NCBI RefSeq assembly: GCF_905147045.1
Contig: NC_065893.1
Span: 3,844,001-3,908,000 of the forward strand
Length of the DNA: 64,000 bases
DNA from: Nymphalis io
Lineage: Eukaryota; Arthropoda; Insecta; Lepidoptera; Nymphalidae
Direction of reading: 5' to 3'
The translations under genes and the position numbers were made by a program. The notes beneath the pieces were generated by a model. It did not search any database and was not told the DNA's origin. It was given only the letters and a program-made list of their open reading frames with translations. Positions 1-12,500 of this stretch are shown piece by piece; the stretch's first letter is position 1, and each line of letters begins with the position of its first letter.

Positions 1-227
1 ATCGCAAAAAGGGCCTTCGTTATATGTTTCAACAAATATATTTTAAAGGTTGATATTGTTTTGAATCTATAGTGCTTTGTTATTATCAAATTGATAGAGT
101 AGATTATTAATGGATCGTTGAGTGTATGTAATCCTTTACAATTAATACCAGAACTGATGTCATAATTAATAAAATTTCGTACCATATAATACTTCAAAAA
201 TATTTTAGTTTAATTTAACTTTTAAGG

Positions 228-300
228 CTATCACCGGTTCGAAGTGTAGATTCTACCGAGACGAACCGCCAGAAAGCACCGTAGTTACTCTGTTTCATTG
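228..300 (+). repeat. Fragment of a dispersed lepidopteran repeat (ACCGGTTCG...GAACCG motif)
   Basis: The segment has an ACCGGTTCG-like block, a TAGATTCTACCGAGA block and a GAACCG block, followed by GTAGTTACTCT. This layout is familiar from the 3' ends of repeats scattered through lepidopteran genomes. Diverged pieces of the same motif are visible near 2316-2345, 12481-12530 and 30077-30100. The class of element (probably a non-LTR 3' end) is inferred from memory of the pattern. Confidence 0.45.
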
Positions 301-3300
301 TTAAAAAATATACATGTAATAATTATAGTATAATTATATTTATGCATCCTGATTGAAAATCCACGAATAAAACTCCTAGCTCTTTTATTATTTATATAAT
401 CTTGTAGAGCTAGGCTTATTATATAAACCTTATTTATAAATATTTTTTAACATGAGTTTTAATTTTTTTTATTTTTATGATGTCACATGAAATGCAGCGT
501 CTACAAATATTTAGAGATATTTTACCGATTTAATGTACCGTATGGTGCTATTTTACTAGTGATTGAAAAGCATTTATCCAATAGCCAGATATAGCAATTT
601 AAACAAATAAAGGCACACGCCAATGCCCTTACGAACCAGTTCGATGTACACATAATCAGCAAACAGGAATCGCGGTTCGCCTCTTCCCCCTTGATTATTA
701 TGATTCAATTACATGAAAGTGCGTAACGCTAGCCATCGAGAGCTAAGTGTAGTGCATTCAACGTTCAATACTGAGCAACCTTCTATTAAAAAGCCTATGT
801 CGACAGGGGGAGCATTGTAACAATCAGACACGGTCTCCATCATGACTGCACGAATTGTCTGAACTGGCTCCAATCTTAATAAACAATAGTATTTCGTGAT
901 GAGAAATGTCAAAACAGGAACATTCGTGAGACTTTCGTTTACTTGTAACGTGAGCGAAATTGGGCAGATGCAAATGACCGGTCAATGTAGCTGTATTGGC
1001 GAGTCTGAGTCGATACAGTCTCTAGATGGAGGCTGACGAGCTCCCAGCTCGCGCCACAGTCCCGTTACTTGGACGCAACGCGCTTGTTATGCAACTGATG
1101 TGTCCCGCGATTATCGCAATGCCGAGCACACACAATTCACTTTACAATTAGACTGATTTATACTGAATGTATCTCCATGACAGAACGAAATAGGTCACGC
1201 TAACTTAGGACGTGATAAAATAAGGATTATGATAAACTCGTTTTGAGTGAATATATTTGACTTACTCTATTTAATTGCCATTTTACAAAAACAGATGTAG
1301 AAAATTTGATAGTTAAAATATAGCAAGATTTTTTTTTTTAAATTAATCAGCAAACATTTTTAAACCGTAATTAAAGGCAGTTGTCGTTTATTATTTGGCA
1401 ATACGGTTTGTATTAGCTCGTCTTAATCCCAACAGGGCGACGTACAAAGAGATTAATTACACAGTCTGCGCTACTTCCATCTATGTAATCCTGGATGCTA
1501 CCTGTCCTTATATAACATTCATTAGCAAACACTCGCGGTGGAAACATGTCTTGTCCAAAATCGTGAAATACACCGTTTAATATGGAAATATTATTATTAT
1601 GAATGGCTATCTCATTTTTAAACACGGGTTGTACAATTAATTATATTGAATTAAGCAAGTACAATATGACCACCGGTATTAGTTATCATCGTTAATTAAT
1701 AGTCATTATTAAATAAAGCTTCGCGTATTCACGTTCCTACTAAAAACGATTTCAACAATCCCAAAACGAATTGAATCCGAAAATACTCAATGTCATCCGA
1801 TTAAAAGAAAATGAGAACATTCCAGCGCGTAGCCAGAACTAATGTGCCTACTCGATGGAAGCTTCCCCCCAGCTTGGCCCACTCGTAGCTGCCAGATTAT
1901 CGTTTCTCAAAGCAATTTGTAGGGATTTGCGGTTAAGCTTGGCACTACTGACTAATAGGTAATTCATTAATTTTTCGTCATTTTAACTATAAATAACAAC
2001 GATATATATTAGTAACTTTTTATACTTATCTGAACTAGAAATAAAACAAATTAAAAAAAACGCCTTCTCAACTTTTCATATACTCGTACTTCAAATAACG
2101 TAAGAATGAAGATGCCGCGAGGTACAAAAAATACTTATAATAATTATAAAAAGCTTTGCATAATGAGTGCAAAGTTGTTTTTCAATGTACATATACTAAA
2201 CCGATATGTAACGATGAAACAATATATAAAACATATATAAACCTTGAATATGCGAAGGGTAAAAAGTACTCAATGCATATCATTAGCAATTATAATAATT
2301 TTAATAAGTAGCGGTCCGAGGTATTTCTACTCGAACCGGTAGTAGATTTTTGATAATCAATATGCAAATGTTGATTTGTAACTTGAAAATTCTCTATTGA
2401 ATTAAGACTGACTGAATTTGACGAAAGTTTTAATTTTACAAAAACTGATTAATATGCAAGTTTCGAAAAATTTTCTAATTATGCTATTTGGTATTGAATA
2501 TGGAGATCCATTTTCAACTTGAAGTATTAAATCGTAAACGGGCACAGACGAGGATATTAATTTGATCAGACTAGGCGGATTGAACGGATTCTAATTTGAT
2601 TTAGTATTATAGAATCGAAATCGTGAAATATGCCGTAGGCTATCATTAGTGTATTTTTTATTTAAAAGTGTATATATTTACACTAATAATTTACGCCGAT
2701 AAGATCTAGTAATAAAAATATATGTTCGAGTTACTTTATCAGTGTCATTAAAATAGGGCCTTTTTTAGACTCAGAAGTCATTATTATGTGTTACTAATAT
2801 TTTCACAATAATTCTTAAAACTGATACTTGATTACACAACAGACACCATCCAGTCCAGGTATTGAGGGGACCGTATTATGAGATTTATCAGATACAACAA
2901 ATACAAAGAGGCAAAAGATTTGACTGATTTTTCTTTCTAGGATTCAAGCTAAATTATAACATAATATATTCAATGCTTTCTTTTAATTTAAATTTTATTC
3001 ATGAAGTGGCATGAATGACCAATTTTACATATTTTTTTAAATAAAGTTTATGATATCAGAGTAATTTTGTCTGATAGGGCATTCCAGGCAAACACTGTCA
3101 CAATGATATCTAACATAATATGAACAATTTTTAAAGAAGATTTGTAGATCTGGTCTGGCTTTAGAAAAATTTACATAAGTTTATATTTATATTTTTCAAA
3201 GAAAGTTATGTTTTATCCAATTTATACAACATTATTTTTAATGGTTTTTTTTATATTTAGTTTATCATTTGAACCAGTGCTATTGGAAATATATATTTTT

Positions 3301-4727
3301 TGTTAGATCCTTAAGAAAAATAACACATGCATTGAAAAGTATTGGTGCAATACTCTCTTAATACTCCTAATATTACATGATATTTCTTTAATTGTGTGTA
3401 ACTCACTCAATACTGATTAAATTACACACCATTACAGAAATATCATAAAGTATTATCACCTTATTTTATATACCTTATACATTATTTCCACTCATGCAAA
3501 GTTGGACAAATAAAAGTATTGATATCTGATTCCTTCTTTCAAGACCAAATCATGCAATTTTTTATGATAAACTAAATATAAAAAAACCTTAATATTTCGT
3601 TAATAAGTGAAACATTAATTTAACTATTATAACATACCAACTAAAACAATTTAGATGGCTATTCTTATTGAGAGATTAATAGATTTATTTTAATGCTTCG
3701 ACATGTGAGTTCTCAAGCTAACAGTTATTAAAAAAAAATTGTAGTGATACCATATCTCATTTTAATACCATAAAATTATATATTTTATAATTTATTTAGC
3801 AAAATATAATCTTCATGTGCCAACCATCAATACAAATAAATTCAATGGTAAAATAAATTTAACATAATGTTAAATAAATGATTTATTTAAATATTTAATG
3901 AAAGAACAAAAAGAAATTTAATATTACCAATAATAAATAAGACATGCATGATACCAATGAAATGGCAAAACAAAACTGCCACCTTAAAATAACAAATTAA
4001 AAATATTCATTAAATATGTATTCTTTAATACAATTTCAATCTTAAAGGTAAAATTTTTCAATCCAATTAAATTTTTTGTTTAATAAAAATATTACATAAA
4101 AATATTGTAATTTGAGTCAACATTTTCTAGTGTATATTTTTATACAATATCTAATTTAATAAGTCATAGACATTTTCTTACATTTTTTAAATTCTTATTA
4201 CAGTTTCATGAAAACACTTTTTTAATTATATACCCTAAATGTTAATATATTTTGTAGCTTTTTAAAGAAAGTTCTTATTTTCTTTTAGCAAATAATGTTA
4301 ACTTTTTTAAAAAAATTGCACAACATAAGAGATAAGTTACTAGCTACTAAAAGTTTCATCTAAAAAGTCTGTTTAAAATAAAGTTCAAATTCTACAAACA
4401 TGATCAAAACTTCATATGAGTAGGAAATAAAAATATTAAAGTAAAAAGTTACATGTTTAAGAAACCAAAATAATCTTTAAAAAACTTTTAAGATATGTGT
4501 CAGCAACTTATTATCTAGTTTACTCAAATAGACATTTTTACCAAATTATTTTGATATCTAAACTGAAATAAATAAAACTAAATGTTTATTTCATGGTATT
4601 TAATAAAAATTCTAAATTAAGTTTCATTACAATTGACGTAAAAAGTTGTACGGTACGGTATTGCAGTAGCGCATGCAGTGTTAGTAGCAAATAAACGAGC
4701 ACGTAGGAAGCAAAGTTCTTCTCTCAC
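301..4727. other. Long AT-rich non-coding stretch, probably intron of the gene starting at 4833
   Basis: No convincing exon was found on either strand. Two stretches, about 580-1140 and 1395-1630, are less AT-rich and contain short open frames (minus 912-709, minus 1625-1413, plus 1395-1580), but none has recognisable homology or a paired set of splice sites. About 2640-4620 is very AT-rich with no visible structure. Because the exon at 4833-4728 ends in a good splice donor pointing leftwards, this region is best read as its first intron. Confidence 0.4.
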
Positions 4728-4833
4728 CTCGCAAAGTCAGTGGCGCGGGATCTAGAGGTGTCGCCACCACCCCCACGAGCTGTGCCAGGGCCTCGACGGT
4801 CCATAGCACACCCCACATGTCCCACAGCCGCAT
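4728..4833 (-). CDS. First coding exon of a secreted or membrane protein; rest of gene not found
   Basis: On the minus strand an ATG at 4833 opens a 35-codon frame that runs into a splice donor (CGAG|GTGAGAG, exon end 4728). The peptide begins MRLWDMWGVLWTVEALAQLV and continues with a hydrophobic stretch and then TPLDPAPLTLR, which looks like a signal peptide with its cleavage region. Two short upstream ORFs (ATGTTGTGCCAATAA and ATGAGATAG) sit between about 4865 and 4845 and would be met first by a scanning ribosome. The exon is an island of higher GC in AT-rich surroundings. No matching second exon was found between 1 and 4700, so the gene most likely continues past the left edge. The family is not recognised. 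The call rests on an open frame, a donor and signal-peptide character only. Confidence 0.42.
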
Positions 4834-5304
4834 CACAACACTCCACTATCTCATTATTGGCACAACATACACAGAACTTAACAAATGTGAACATCTAACT
4901 AAGCTAATTTCTTGTGGCACGATCATACTTTGGTAAAAATCATCGCAATGCAAATACTTATTATTGTATGTTACGAGGTTTTTTACATTATGTTAACTAA
5001 GATCCTTTTGAAAAACTACTCGAATGTTATTGAAACAAAGACAGATGCTGCACGTCATAACATTTCACCGCTGAACTCAGAATACGTTCACTATCTACGA
5101 CCCTTTACGTCTCGCTGTCGTCCTCGTCCAAACATTAGTGTTGTGCTGCTTTTACTTTACCGCATACGGTAACTGAATGATGCGTTCGGAAATGTTTGCT
5201 CTCGATTAAAAATCGATTTTTTTAATAATAACGTTTACTTTTTAAAATTTAGCCCTTATTTTTTTAAGATGCGCTACAAATATTCCCAATTGAATTGAAC
5301 AAAA
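4834..5304. other. Intergenic: upstream of the 4833 exon and 3' flank of the MDH1B-like gene
   Basis: This holds the presumed 5' UTR and promoter of the leftward gene starting at 4833, and the 3' flank of the minus-strand MDH1B-like gene ending at 5305. A plus-strand open frame (4912-5172) has no homology that I recognise and no start context; I treat it as chance. No clear AATAAA was seen on the minus strand just below 5305. Confidence 0.5.
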
Positions 5305-7286
5305 TTATATGTCATAGTTCTTGGCAAATTGTCTACGCTTACAAACACATGGAGTGTAAGTAACAACTTGCTTTAAATCAGTCTTTTCTAATTTCATAAC
5401 AATTTCAGCAATTTTCTGTAAATATGGTATCTTTACTTGTGGATCTTTTGGCATCATATACTTACTTGCTGGTCGCCATTCACCATTTACTAAGTGTGCG
5501 GGTTGAGAAAATACTCCATTAAATGTCAATCCAAATGATCCTGTAAATATTACAATATTTAAAAAAAACTTGATAAGATAAATAAAAATACAAATAAAAG
5601 ATGTTGTACCGTTACACTGTATGCCCAAATTCACTACGTAATTAGGGTTAGGATCGAATAGCCATATTTTAATTAGATTCAACAGTGCTATAGCTTTTAC
5701 AATGAAAATTGGTCTTTCTGTCATCTTCTTCTGAGCCTAGAATTTTATTATTTGTTTTTTGTTATCATTATTATTTATACAACAAAAAACTAAAATTGGA
5801 ATAAACATATGCGCATACTTTTCGGTCAGCCACTTTCTTCCATAAAGTTTCATCAAAAAACATTAAATATTCCATTGTTCGCATTTCTGGAGTAATAGTG
5901 CCAATACAAAGAGTTGAATTTTTTACTTTTGCATATCTTTCATATGGATTAAATGAATCATATTTGTATATTGTTGTTCGAATATCAACTAAATGATTTA
6001 TTCCAACAAAACCCCATACTGGTGGACAAAACATATTTCTCAGAGGGACTTCAGCAATTTCTGCGGCTACGGATGCCATTTCCAATCCTATGTCTGACGT
6101 AACAACGACAATATTATTTTTTTTAATTTTAGTAATTGAATTAGCAATTATAGTAGCATTATAGCATGCTGGTCCCAAATTTGGTAAAACAACATAAAGC
6201 TTAGGAGATGCGGTTGCATTAATGTTACTTGCAATGTTTTCCATAAGTTTTTTATTTTTATAAAGCCATTCGCCTATTGAGTATGTAGACCTATTGAAGA
6301 ACATAAATATTACAAAATACGTCTTTAAATAATATATACTATTTCTCAAAAATATTTAACTGATTTACTTACTGAAATGGAACATAATCGAGAATTATTA
6401 AAAGATCAGAACTAGTTAGGGCTGCCCCTATTTTCTCAACATATTTCACAATCTTGCCCAAATATTCGGTACCCACGTAATTACATTCATGTTCAATAAA
6501 TTCCATTACACTTTGTGAACATTTTTCATCGTATATAAAAATTTTAGATATATTTTTTTTTACATCTTCCTCTAAAAGACCCGATATTATAAAAAGAGAT
6601 AAAGGGTTCCCTGCACCCGATATACATATCGCTCCTTTATTTTTAGTTGGTTTTTCAAAGAAATCAGAATTATCTATTCGTGCTACTGTCCTCATCTCAT
6701 GTTTTAGCTTCTTTTGAAATTGTCCCAAGCTATCGATCAAATATTCAAATCTTTTTGGTGCAAAAAAAACATCGAATTTATAATAAGAGTAACAATATTC
6801 TAAAAATTCTGATGCATAACCTATATAAAATGGCTTACTACCAGCCATTAATAATTCTTTCCAAACAATCGGTGATCCAGTGTGGTGCCATTTATTTTTT
6901 TGATTAATTTTCTGTAGCCACGGCTGAAAGACACAACAAAAATATAAAAACTTTGATTTCTTTATATTTATAAATGAAGTGAAAAATTCTTGTAAGATCC
7001 TATTTCTCCGACTTTCTGCTTTTATGAAGTGTATCTTAATTTTATTTTACTATATAAACAAAGGTTTTCCGTAAAAGAAAATTTTGAATTACATTTTTAA
7101 AATATTTAAATAGTAAACTAAATTTCATAAATGTATTTTATTACTGACCTTCCATTCTGCTACTGGTTTTTCTATACGTTCGTAACAAAAATCAGGTAAG
7201 CGTTGTGCTAGGTAATCGGCGACTAAACATATTTCTGCAAATAAATCACATTGAGATTCTCCAGCAATTACATAGCGAACACCCAT
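5305..7286 (-). CDS. MDH1B: MDH1B-like malate dehydrogenase family protein, likely catalytically inactive
   Basis: Five exons join in frame: 7286-7149, 6923-6373, 6290-5819, 5736-5620 region ending at 5610, and 5540-5305, giving about 507 aa (human MDH1B is about 518). The N-terminal ~100 residues (MGVRYVIAGESQCDLFAE, then SPIVWKELL and GYASEFLEY) match the MDH1B-specific extension, whose layout resembles a glutaredoxin-like fold (inference). A Rossmann glycine motif, SGAGNPLS, follows. Around residue 322 the segment WGFVGINHLVDIRTT aligns with the active-site segment of cytosolic malate dehydrogenase, but valine stands at the catalytic histidine position, and the usual LDHNR substrate motif is not recognisable. 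The protein is therefore probably a pseudoenzyme; vertebrate MDH1B is expressed in testis and ciliated cells. An in-frame ATG at 7307 is possible, but homology starts at 7286. Exon 4 could start at 5736 or 5730; both keep frame. Confidence 0.85.
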
Positions 7287-7307
7287 AATACTTTTTATTT
7301 TTAACAC

Positions 7308-7829
7308 AATTTTTTTTAAAGAGGAAACAGTATTTTGTTAATTTAGAAAAATCAGTTATCAGTATAAATTAACTTTGACGTAGTCAAAGAGTACCTTTAT
7401 GTACTACATAATAATATATGTATGTATTTTTTTTCTAATATTTAGTTTTAAAAAGGTTACATAGCTAAGGATTTGTTTGATGATAATTTATGGTATCGAT
7501 AGTTATTGAAATCAATCGAATCATAATTCGTATTTCTAGATGTAATGTTATCTGTAGTCAACACTTCAAATCGCTATAGTACCTAAATGTACGTCAAAAG
7601 TAACGAAAAGTTTTGACTAATGTCATTGTCACTTAGACTGATGAGTAAAGAAAGGAAGTTTATAAGCATTTTAAATATATTTCTCATAAAAACTACTTTC
7701 AAGAAAGCCATGGTGTACATGATATTGTAAAAAGATAGTTTTACTATATTATGTCTTAAGTACATATTTCAAGAAATTAAAACAAGTTTAGAATATAACC
7801 TTATAAATTACACGAGTTTTTTAACAGAA
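7308..7829. promoter_or_regulatory. Shared 5' region between the divergent MDH1B-like and Rpp30 genes
   Basis: About 0.5 kb separates the two start codons, and the genes are transcribed away from each other, so both promoters must lie here or overlap. The sequence is AT-rich. No TATA box or initiator can be assigned with confidence. The short minus-strand open frame 7765-7583 is not supported by homology. Confidence 0.45.
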
Positions 7830-8630
7830 ATGCTAAAAACAAACAGCTACTCGGGTTTCTGCGACCTTTTTATAGATAAAAAATACGACATTAATCAATT
7901 AAATTATATAGAAAAACTGGGATTCAATACGATTGCTATCAATACACATGTCGAAGAAGGAAGCGATGAACCGAAAAAGAAAAAAAAGAAAAATGATCCT
8001 AAAGAAAAGAGAGACCCTATCCCAGCACCTGTAGAAATACCAGAAGGTGTGAAAAATACAACTAAACTTAACATTTTGCAAAGAGTAACTATTGAGTTCT
8101 CAGATTCTAGTATATCTCACAAGTTTAGTCAGTCAGAGAATTTAAGGAAATACGACATTATAGCCGTTTTGCCAAAAACCCTCCAAGCTTTTCACTATGC
8201 TTGTGGTACACTTGATGTAGATATAATAACATTTGAACCACAAACAAGGTTACCTTTTAAAGTAAGTCGTAAATTATATCGACTAGCTGTTGAACGTGGA
8301 ATGTTCTTTGAACTTATATATTCACCAGCAATAAGAGATTCATCATCGAGGAAAAATATTATTTCCACTGCACATAATTATCATGCTATTGGTAAATCAA
8401 AAAACATCATTGTTACCAGTGGAGCTGAAAATTGCACTCAAATAAGAGGTGTTCATGATGTTGTTAACCTTGGATTCGTCTTGGGCTTGAATAGTAATCA
8501 AAGTTTAGAAGCTATTAGAAACAATCCACACAAACTTATTTTGAAAGCTCAAGGCAGAAGGTGCGGGAAACATTATATGGAGGTTACCTCAGCAGATACA
8601 CAAAGTGACAATAAAATACCTGAATTATAA
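7830..8630 (+). CDS. Rpp30: Ribonuclease P protein subunit p30
   Basis: An uninterrupted 266-codon frame, almost the same length as human RPP30 (268 aa). This is a protein subunit of nuclear RNase P and RNase MRP, which trim tRNA 5' leaders and pre-rRNA. Family features: an N-terminal FCDLFID start to the TIM-barrel-like domain, an LGFNTIAINTH segment, LRKYDIIAVLPKTLQAFHYACG in the middle, a DIITFEP strand, and the late block IIVTSGAENCTQIRGVHDVVNLGFVLGL. A basic run at about residues 49-62 (PKKKKKKNDPKEKRD) could act as a nuclear localisation signal. The gene has no intron. The start follows family length and precedes all conserved blocks. It is divergent from the MDH1B-like gene, with about 540 bp between starts. 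Confidence 0.95.
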   Translation: MLKTNSYSGFCDLFIDKKYDINQLNYIEKLGFNTIAINTHVEEGSDEPKKKKKKNDPKEKRDPIPAPVEIPEGVKNTTKLNILQRVTIEFSDSSISHKFSQSENLRKYDIIAVLPKTLQAFHYACGTLDVDIITFEPQTRLPFKVSRKLYRLAVERGMFFELIYSPAIRDSSSRKNIISTAHNYHAIGKSKNIIVTSGAENCTQIRGVHDVVNLGFVLGLNSNQSLEAIRNNPHKLILKAQGRRCGKHYMEVTSADTQSDNKIPEL

Positions 8631-8783
8631 TGTTTATTTATTTTATACCACTTCATTTTAAATATATATTACATAATTATTTGTACATTGTATAAGATCA
8701 ATTTTTGCAGCTTAATAATATATATATATATATTTGGTATAATGTAAGGAATTTTAAAATTATAAAACATTGAAATACTACAT

Positions 8784-8802
8784 AATAAAATAATTTAATA
8801 AA
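8784..8802 (+). terminator. Candidate poly(A) signals of Rpp30
   Basis: Two AATAAA hexamers (8784-8789 and 8797-8802) lie 150-170 nt after the Rpp30 stop codon and are the first ones downstream. Cleavage would follow shortly after. This is sequence-only evidence. Confidence 0.5.
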
Positions 8803-9362
8803 ATGATTAAATATATAAATTACATTATATACATTAATTACTAATAAAAATCACAGATTATACAATAATAAAAGTAATTTAACAGCTATGATTATTAGTT
8901 CAATAGATTCAAAATTATAACACTAAACAGATGGTCAGTCTCTTTACAATATTAATATATTTACAGTGTTATGAATGAATGAGTTATACTTCAACTTTGT
9001 ACAAAATTGAGTTATATTACATACCTGTCTTATAGAGGTATGTCTCACTACTGCTATGTATTTTGGATTTGCAAAGAGAAATAATGATATTTATAAAAAA
9101 GACTTCACAGCTGGCTACCTTAAGCCAACCTTCCCTGGAGAAACTCGAGACTGCTTGAGGTGGTGATTTTGTTTGGTCCACACATTTGGTTTTTGTTGGT
9201 TAAAGTGCTTATATATTCAATTGGATGTGCTTGAAAAAAATCCCTTTGTTTTAAAAACCCCTTACTCAAAATCTATTATTTGAGACGGGACTTACTTTAC
9301 TATAGCCACAGGAAAAATTCATTTGCTAAAAATTTTTAAAAATGCCATACTATAACAATATC
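8803..9362. other. Convergent 3' flank between Rpp30 and lilipod
   Basis: Rpp30 ends from the left and the long-form lilipod transcript ends from the right, so this stretch should hold the lilipod 3' UTR. It is AT-rich; nothing else is recognised. Confidence 0.4.
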
Positions 9363-9501
9363 TTACTCTGTTTTTAAATGAGATTTTTCATTCTTCTCCG
9401 TGATAACTGTTCTATCAGCAGACAACTGAGGTGAAACTGTAGAAATATTTGGTATTGGCAAGTCTTCAGGTGTTATAAAAACCTCGGCTACCCATTTAAA
9501 T
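9363..9501 (-). CDS. lili: Alternative (long-form) terminal coding exon of lilipod
   Basis: A splice acceptor (TTATACAG|A) at 9502 opens 45 codons ending in TAA at 9363. When joined to a donor inside exon 9 (CAACAG|GTTGGTG, exon end 11698) it completes an AGA codon and continues [19 protein letters not shown]. Human LMBR1L ends with a similar Leu-Pro-x-Pro tail after the last membrane segment, which supports this as a genuine C-terminus. The competing form reads through the donor to a stop at 11643. The donor is not strong (GTTGGT), so both isoforms may be made. Confidence 0.65.
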
Positions 9502-12500
9502 CTGTATAATAAAAAGATACATTATATGACTGCAGTAAAAATGACACCGAACGAGACTGAATAATTTCTACTATCAATGCAAACTATATTCAGTTGCTAC
9601 AGGAACAGAAGGAATTAATTTAAAAGCAATGTGCCGAAAGCATGATATAAAGCAAATGAATATGATTAAATAAAAGCTATTTTTAATCATGATGATTTAT
9701 GACGGTTAAAAAAATGAGAAGTAATGATTTTGTTCATTTGACATTACCACACCAGCCCATATTTCAACTATATAAGAGTTCTATCATAAAATCCACTTGT
9801 TTATTTGATTGCTAAAATTATATCAATACAATATGGGAGAAAATAAAAATCATTTATTTTTTTCTATATATTTTTCAAATGCAATATCAACGTTTGGTAC
9901 AGATAATACAAAATGTATAAAATTCACACTAGAATAATATATTGGCTAAATCAACAATCTAGACACAAGAGTTATTCTACATTTTAACACTAAGTGCCTT
10001 TAATCCTCTTGTAACTTTATAATAATTAGACAAGGCAGCACCTCAAATAATTTATGGTAAGGAATACAATAATATATATTTTTTCATCATTGTTTCAGTT
10101 AAAATTTCACCAAATGAAACTCAAACTAAAGAAGAAAAAATCTTAAATACTATTAAATTATATTTATTTTAGTTTAATCATTTGAAATAGATTATTCTAT
10201 GAAAATTATCTGTTTATGTTTAACATATTTCGACATTTGCTAAAATAATTAAAAAAAAAAAAAGTTAAATTCTAAAAGGTCAAGAATAATAATATATCAT
10301 ATTACTTCATATTGATATATCCCGATTTATTTGACATGAGTTAAAATTAACAATGTTATTTATTTATATTAAAATGTTTGCATGAACCAAGTGGTAATTA
10401 GTGCGTTAGTAATGGCAGTCTCAATGATCCTTAAGCTTTCGACCCGCAGCAGCTTTAGAGATACGGTACGACTAGACAATTTTTAATAATCCTTTAGAAT
10501 TCTAGATAATTTCACAACACCAAAACCTTGCTATATAGCTATTGCAGGTCATCAGGTTTATAATAACTTTGGATCAATACGCACATACGTGAAATAAAAA
10601 AAAATTACGGATATAGCATAGATAACATAGACATAAAACAATCGACAGATCTTTTGCTAATTTTAGTATAAATTGAGCAAACAAATCAAGTTATCAAGGT
10701 CACACTCTTGTTTTTAATTTACGCGATTAATCGATTTCATAATAATATTTATTTGTATATTTATACAAAAGTGCAACCTCATTGTAACATAACTTTACCT
10801 TAACTAAACAGTCTTGAAATGTCTTTTTGTAAATTATTTTAAATGCTTACAAACAAAAAATTTCGAGACCATACGAATAATCATTGAGTCCCACCAAATA
10901 TTCTTAACATTTTCACGGCTAAATATAATTTATACTAAATTAATAAGCTAAGTCAAATTTAGACCATCTCTTTTTACACAGATAAAATAAATAATCTCCC
11001 GAAATAAATTCATATAATAGTTAACAAATTCAGTCTCATTGGTTAAAAAAATCAAATTAACTTAAAGATCTGCAACCTTTCCTCAAAAACATTCAATATA
11101 CATTATAATGTCAGAATTTATTTAAAAAAAATCGTAAAACAAAATACATTTAATTCGAAATTCGAAATATTTAAAATAAATGCATAGTAATTAGAATGTA
11201 AATTAATAACTAAATAATTTCATTATTATCGATTACTGATTTTTATGAAACTTTATTGTAATTTACTATTTTTATTATTATTTAATACTATACATTACTC
11301 ACACTACATAAACGCATCCTACACAAAGTAAGGCTAGTTAGAACTAAGATAAAACATTTGTGATATCAAACATGGCAATTTACATTAAATATATATTTAA
11401 ACACTAAATATATCACGCCACACATTTAATATTATTTAAATTCGAATTCATACAATAAATAATAAAAAAAATAGTCCCAAGCAGTCACCGTTATATAAAA
11501 ATATAGTAAAAAATCGTTTCGATTAAATATAATATTTCAGTGAAACAATACAGAACAGTAGGATAGTTTAATGAAAAGAAATTCATTTTTATAAATAATA
11601 GCACGGGTTCGACCGGTGAGAGAGAGTGACTGCAGGAGAGAGTCAGTTGTTGAGGAAAGAGACGCAGTGCGCGACGGTGTTGACGTTTTCCACCAACCTG
11701 TTGTAGAGCTCGCGGCGCACGCTGGCCGTGAACTTGCTGACGAGGCACAGCGTCACCGTCGCCGCGAAGATCGCGTTGTACAGCAGCACCAGCTTGAAGT
11801 TACCGAGCCATTCGATGCGCCCGAACTCGCCCAGCAGGTCGAAGTTCGTTATACCTTTACGGACGGATTTATTCGTTTAGTATTTTGTCATTAATATCAT
11901 TTTCGAAAAAAACCAAGGATAGGACGTAATTAGTGAAAACTTCTCGCATTTATAAACGTATTTACATTGCGGACGAATAAGGGATCAAGTTTGTAGGTTC
12001 GCATAGTATTCAAATTAATTAGTGTTAAATTATTAAAAGTAACGTAAATTAATTGAAAAAATACAATGTGAACCATTGTTGCATTGCTAGGCGATATAAC
12101 ATTTACCAACATGAGCCACTTACGCAAAAATGTACTGTATGTAATGAACAAATATTTGTACTAGGTGCTAACTTCATTGTACAGGTTTTGAACAACAGCC
12201 ATACTTTGTCTTAGGGGTTATACGATATGAAGGGGGCGAGCAAGATACGGGTTACCATATCCACGAATATTAGATTCATTTAGCATTGTAAATATTTAGT
12301 TTCTCTTTCTCATTTATATTTTCGTAGTAAAATCGACTCGATAAAATATTATTAATGTAACAAAATCCTGATTAAGATTTCGTAATACGATATTAGGTCT
12401 GAGTATGGTCTAGACTAAGTCGAAATCAAAAATCTTTATACAGTTTAGAAGCGTTACACTTACTTATTGATTTTCATAAATCTACCACCGGAACGGAACT

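Noticed and set aside
7583..7765. Minus-strand open frame between the MDH1B-like gene and Rpp30
   Set aside because: No homology, no splice sites that would extend it, and it lies in the shared promoter region.
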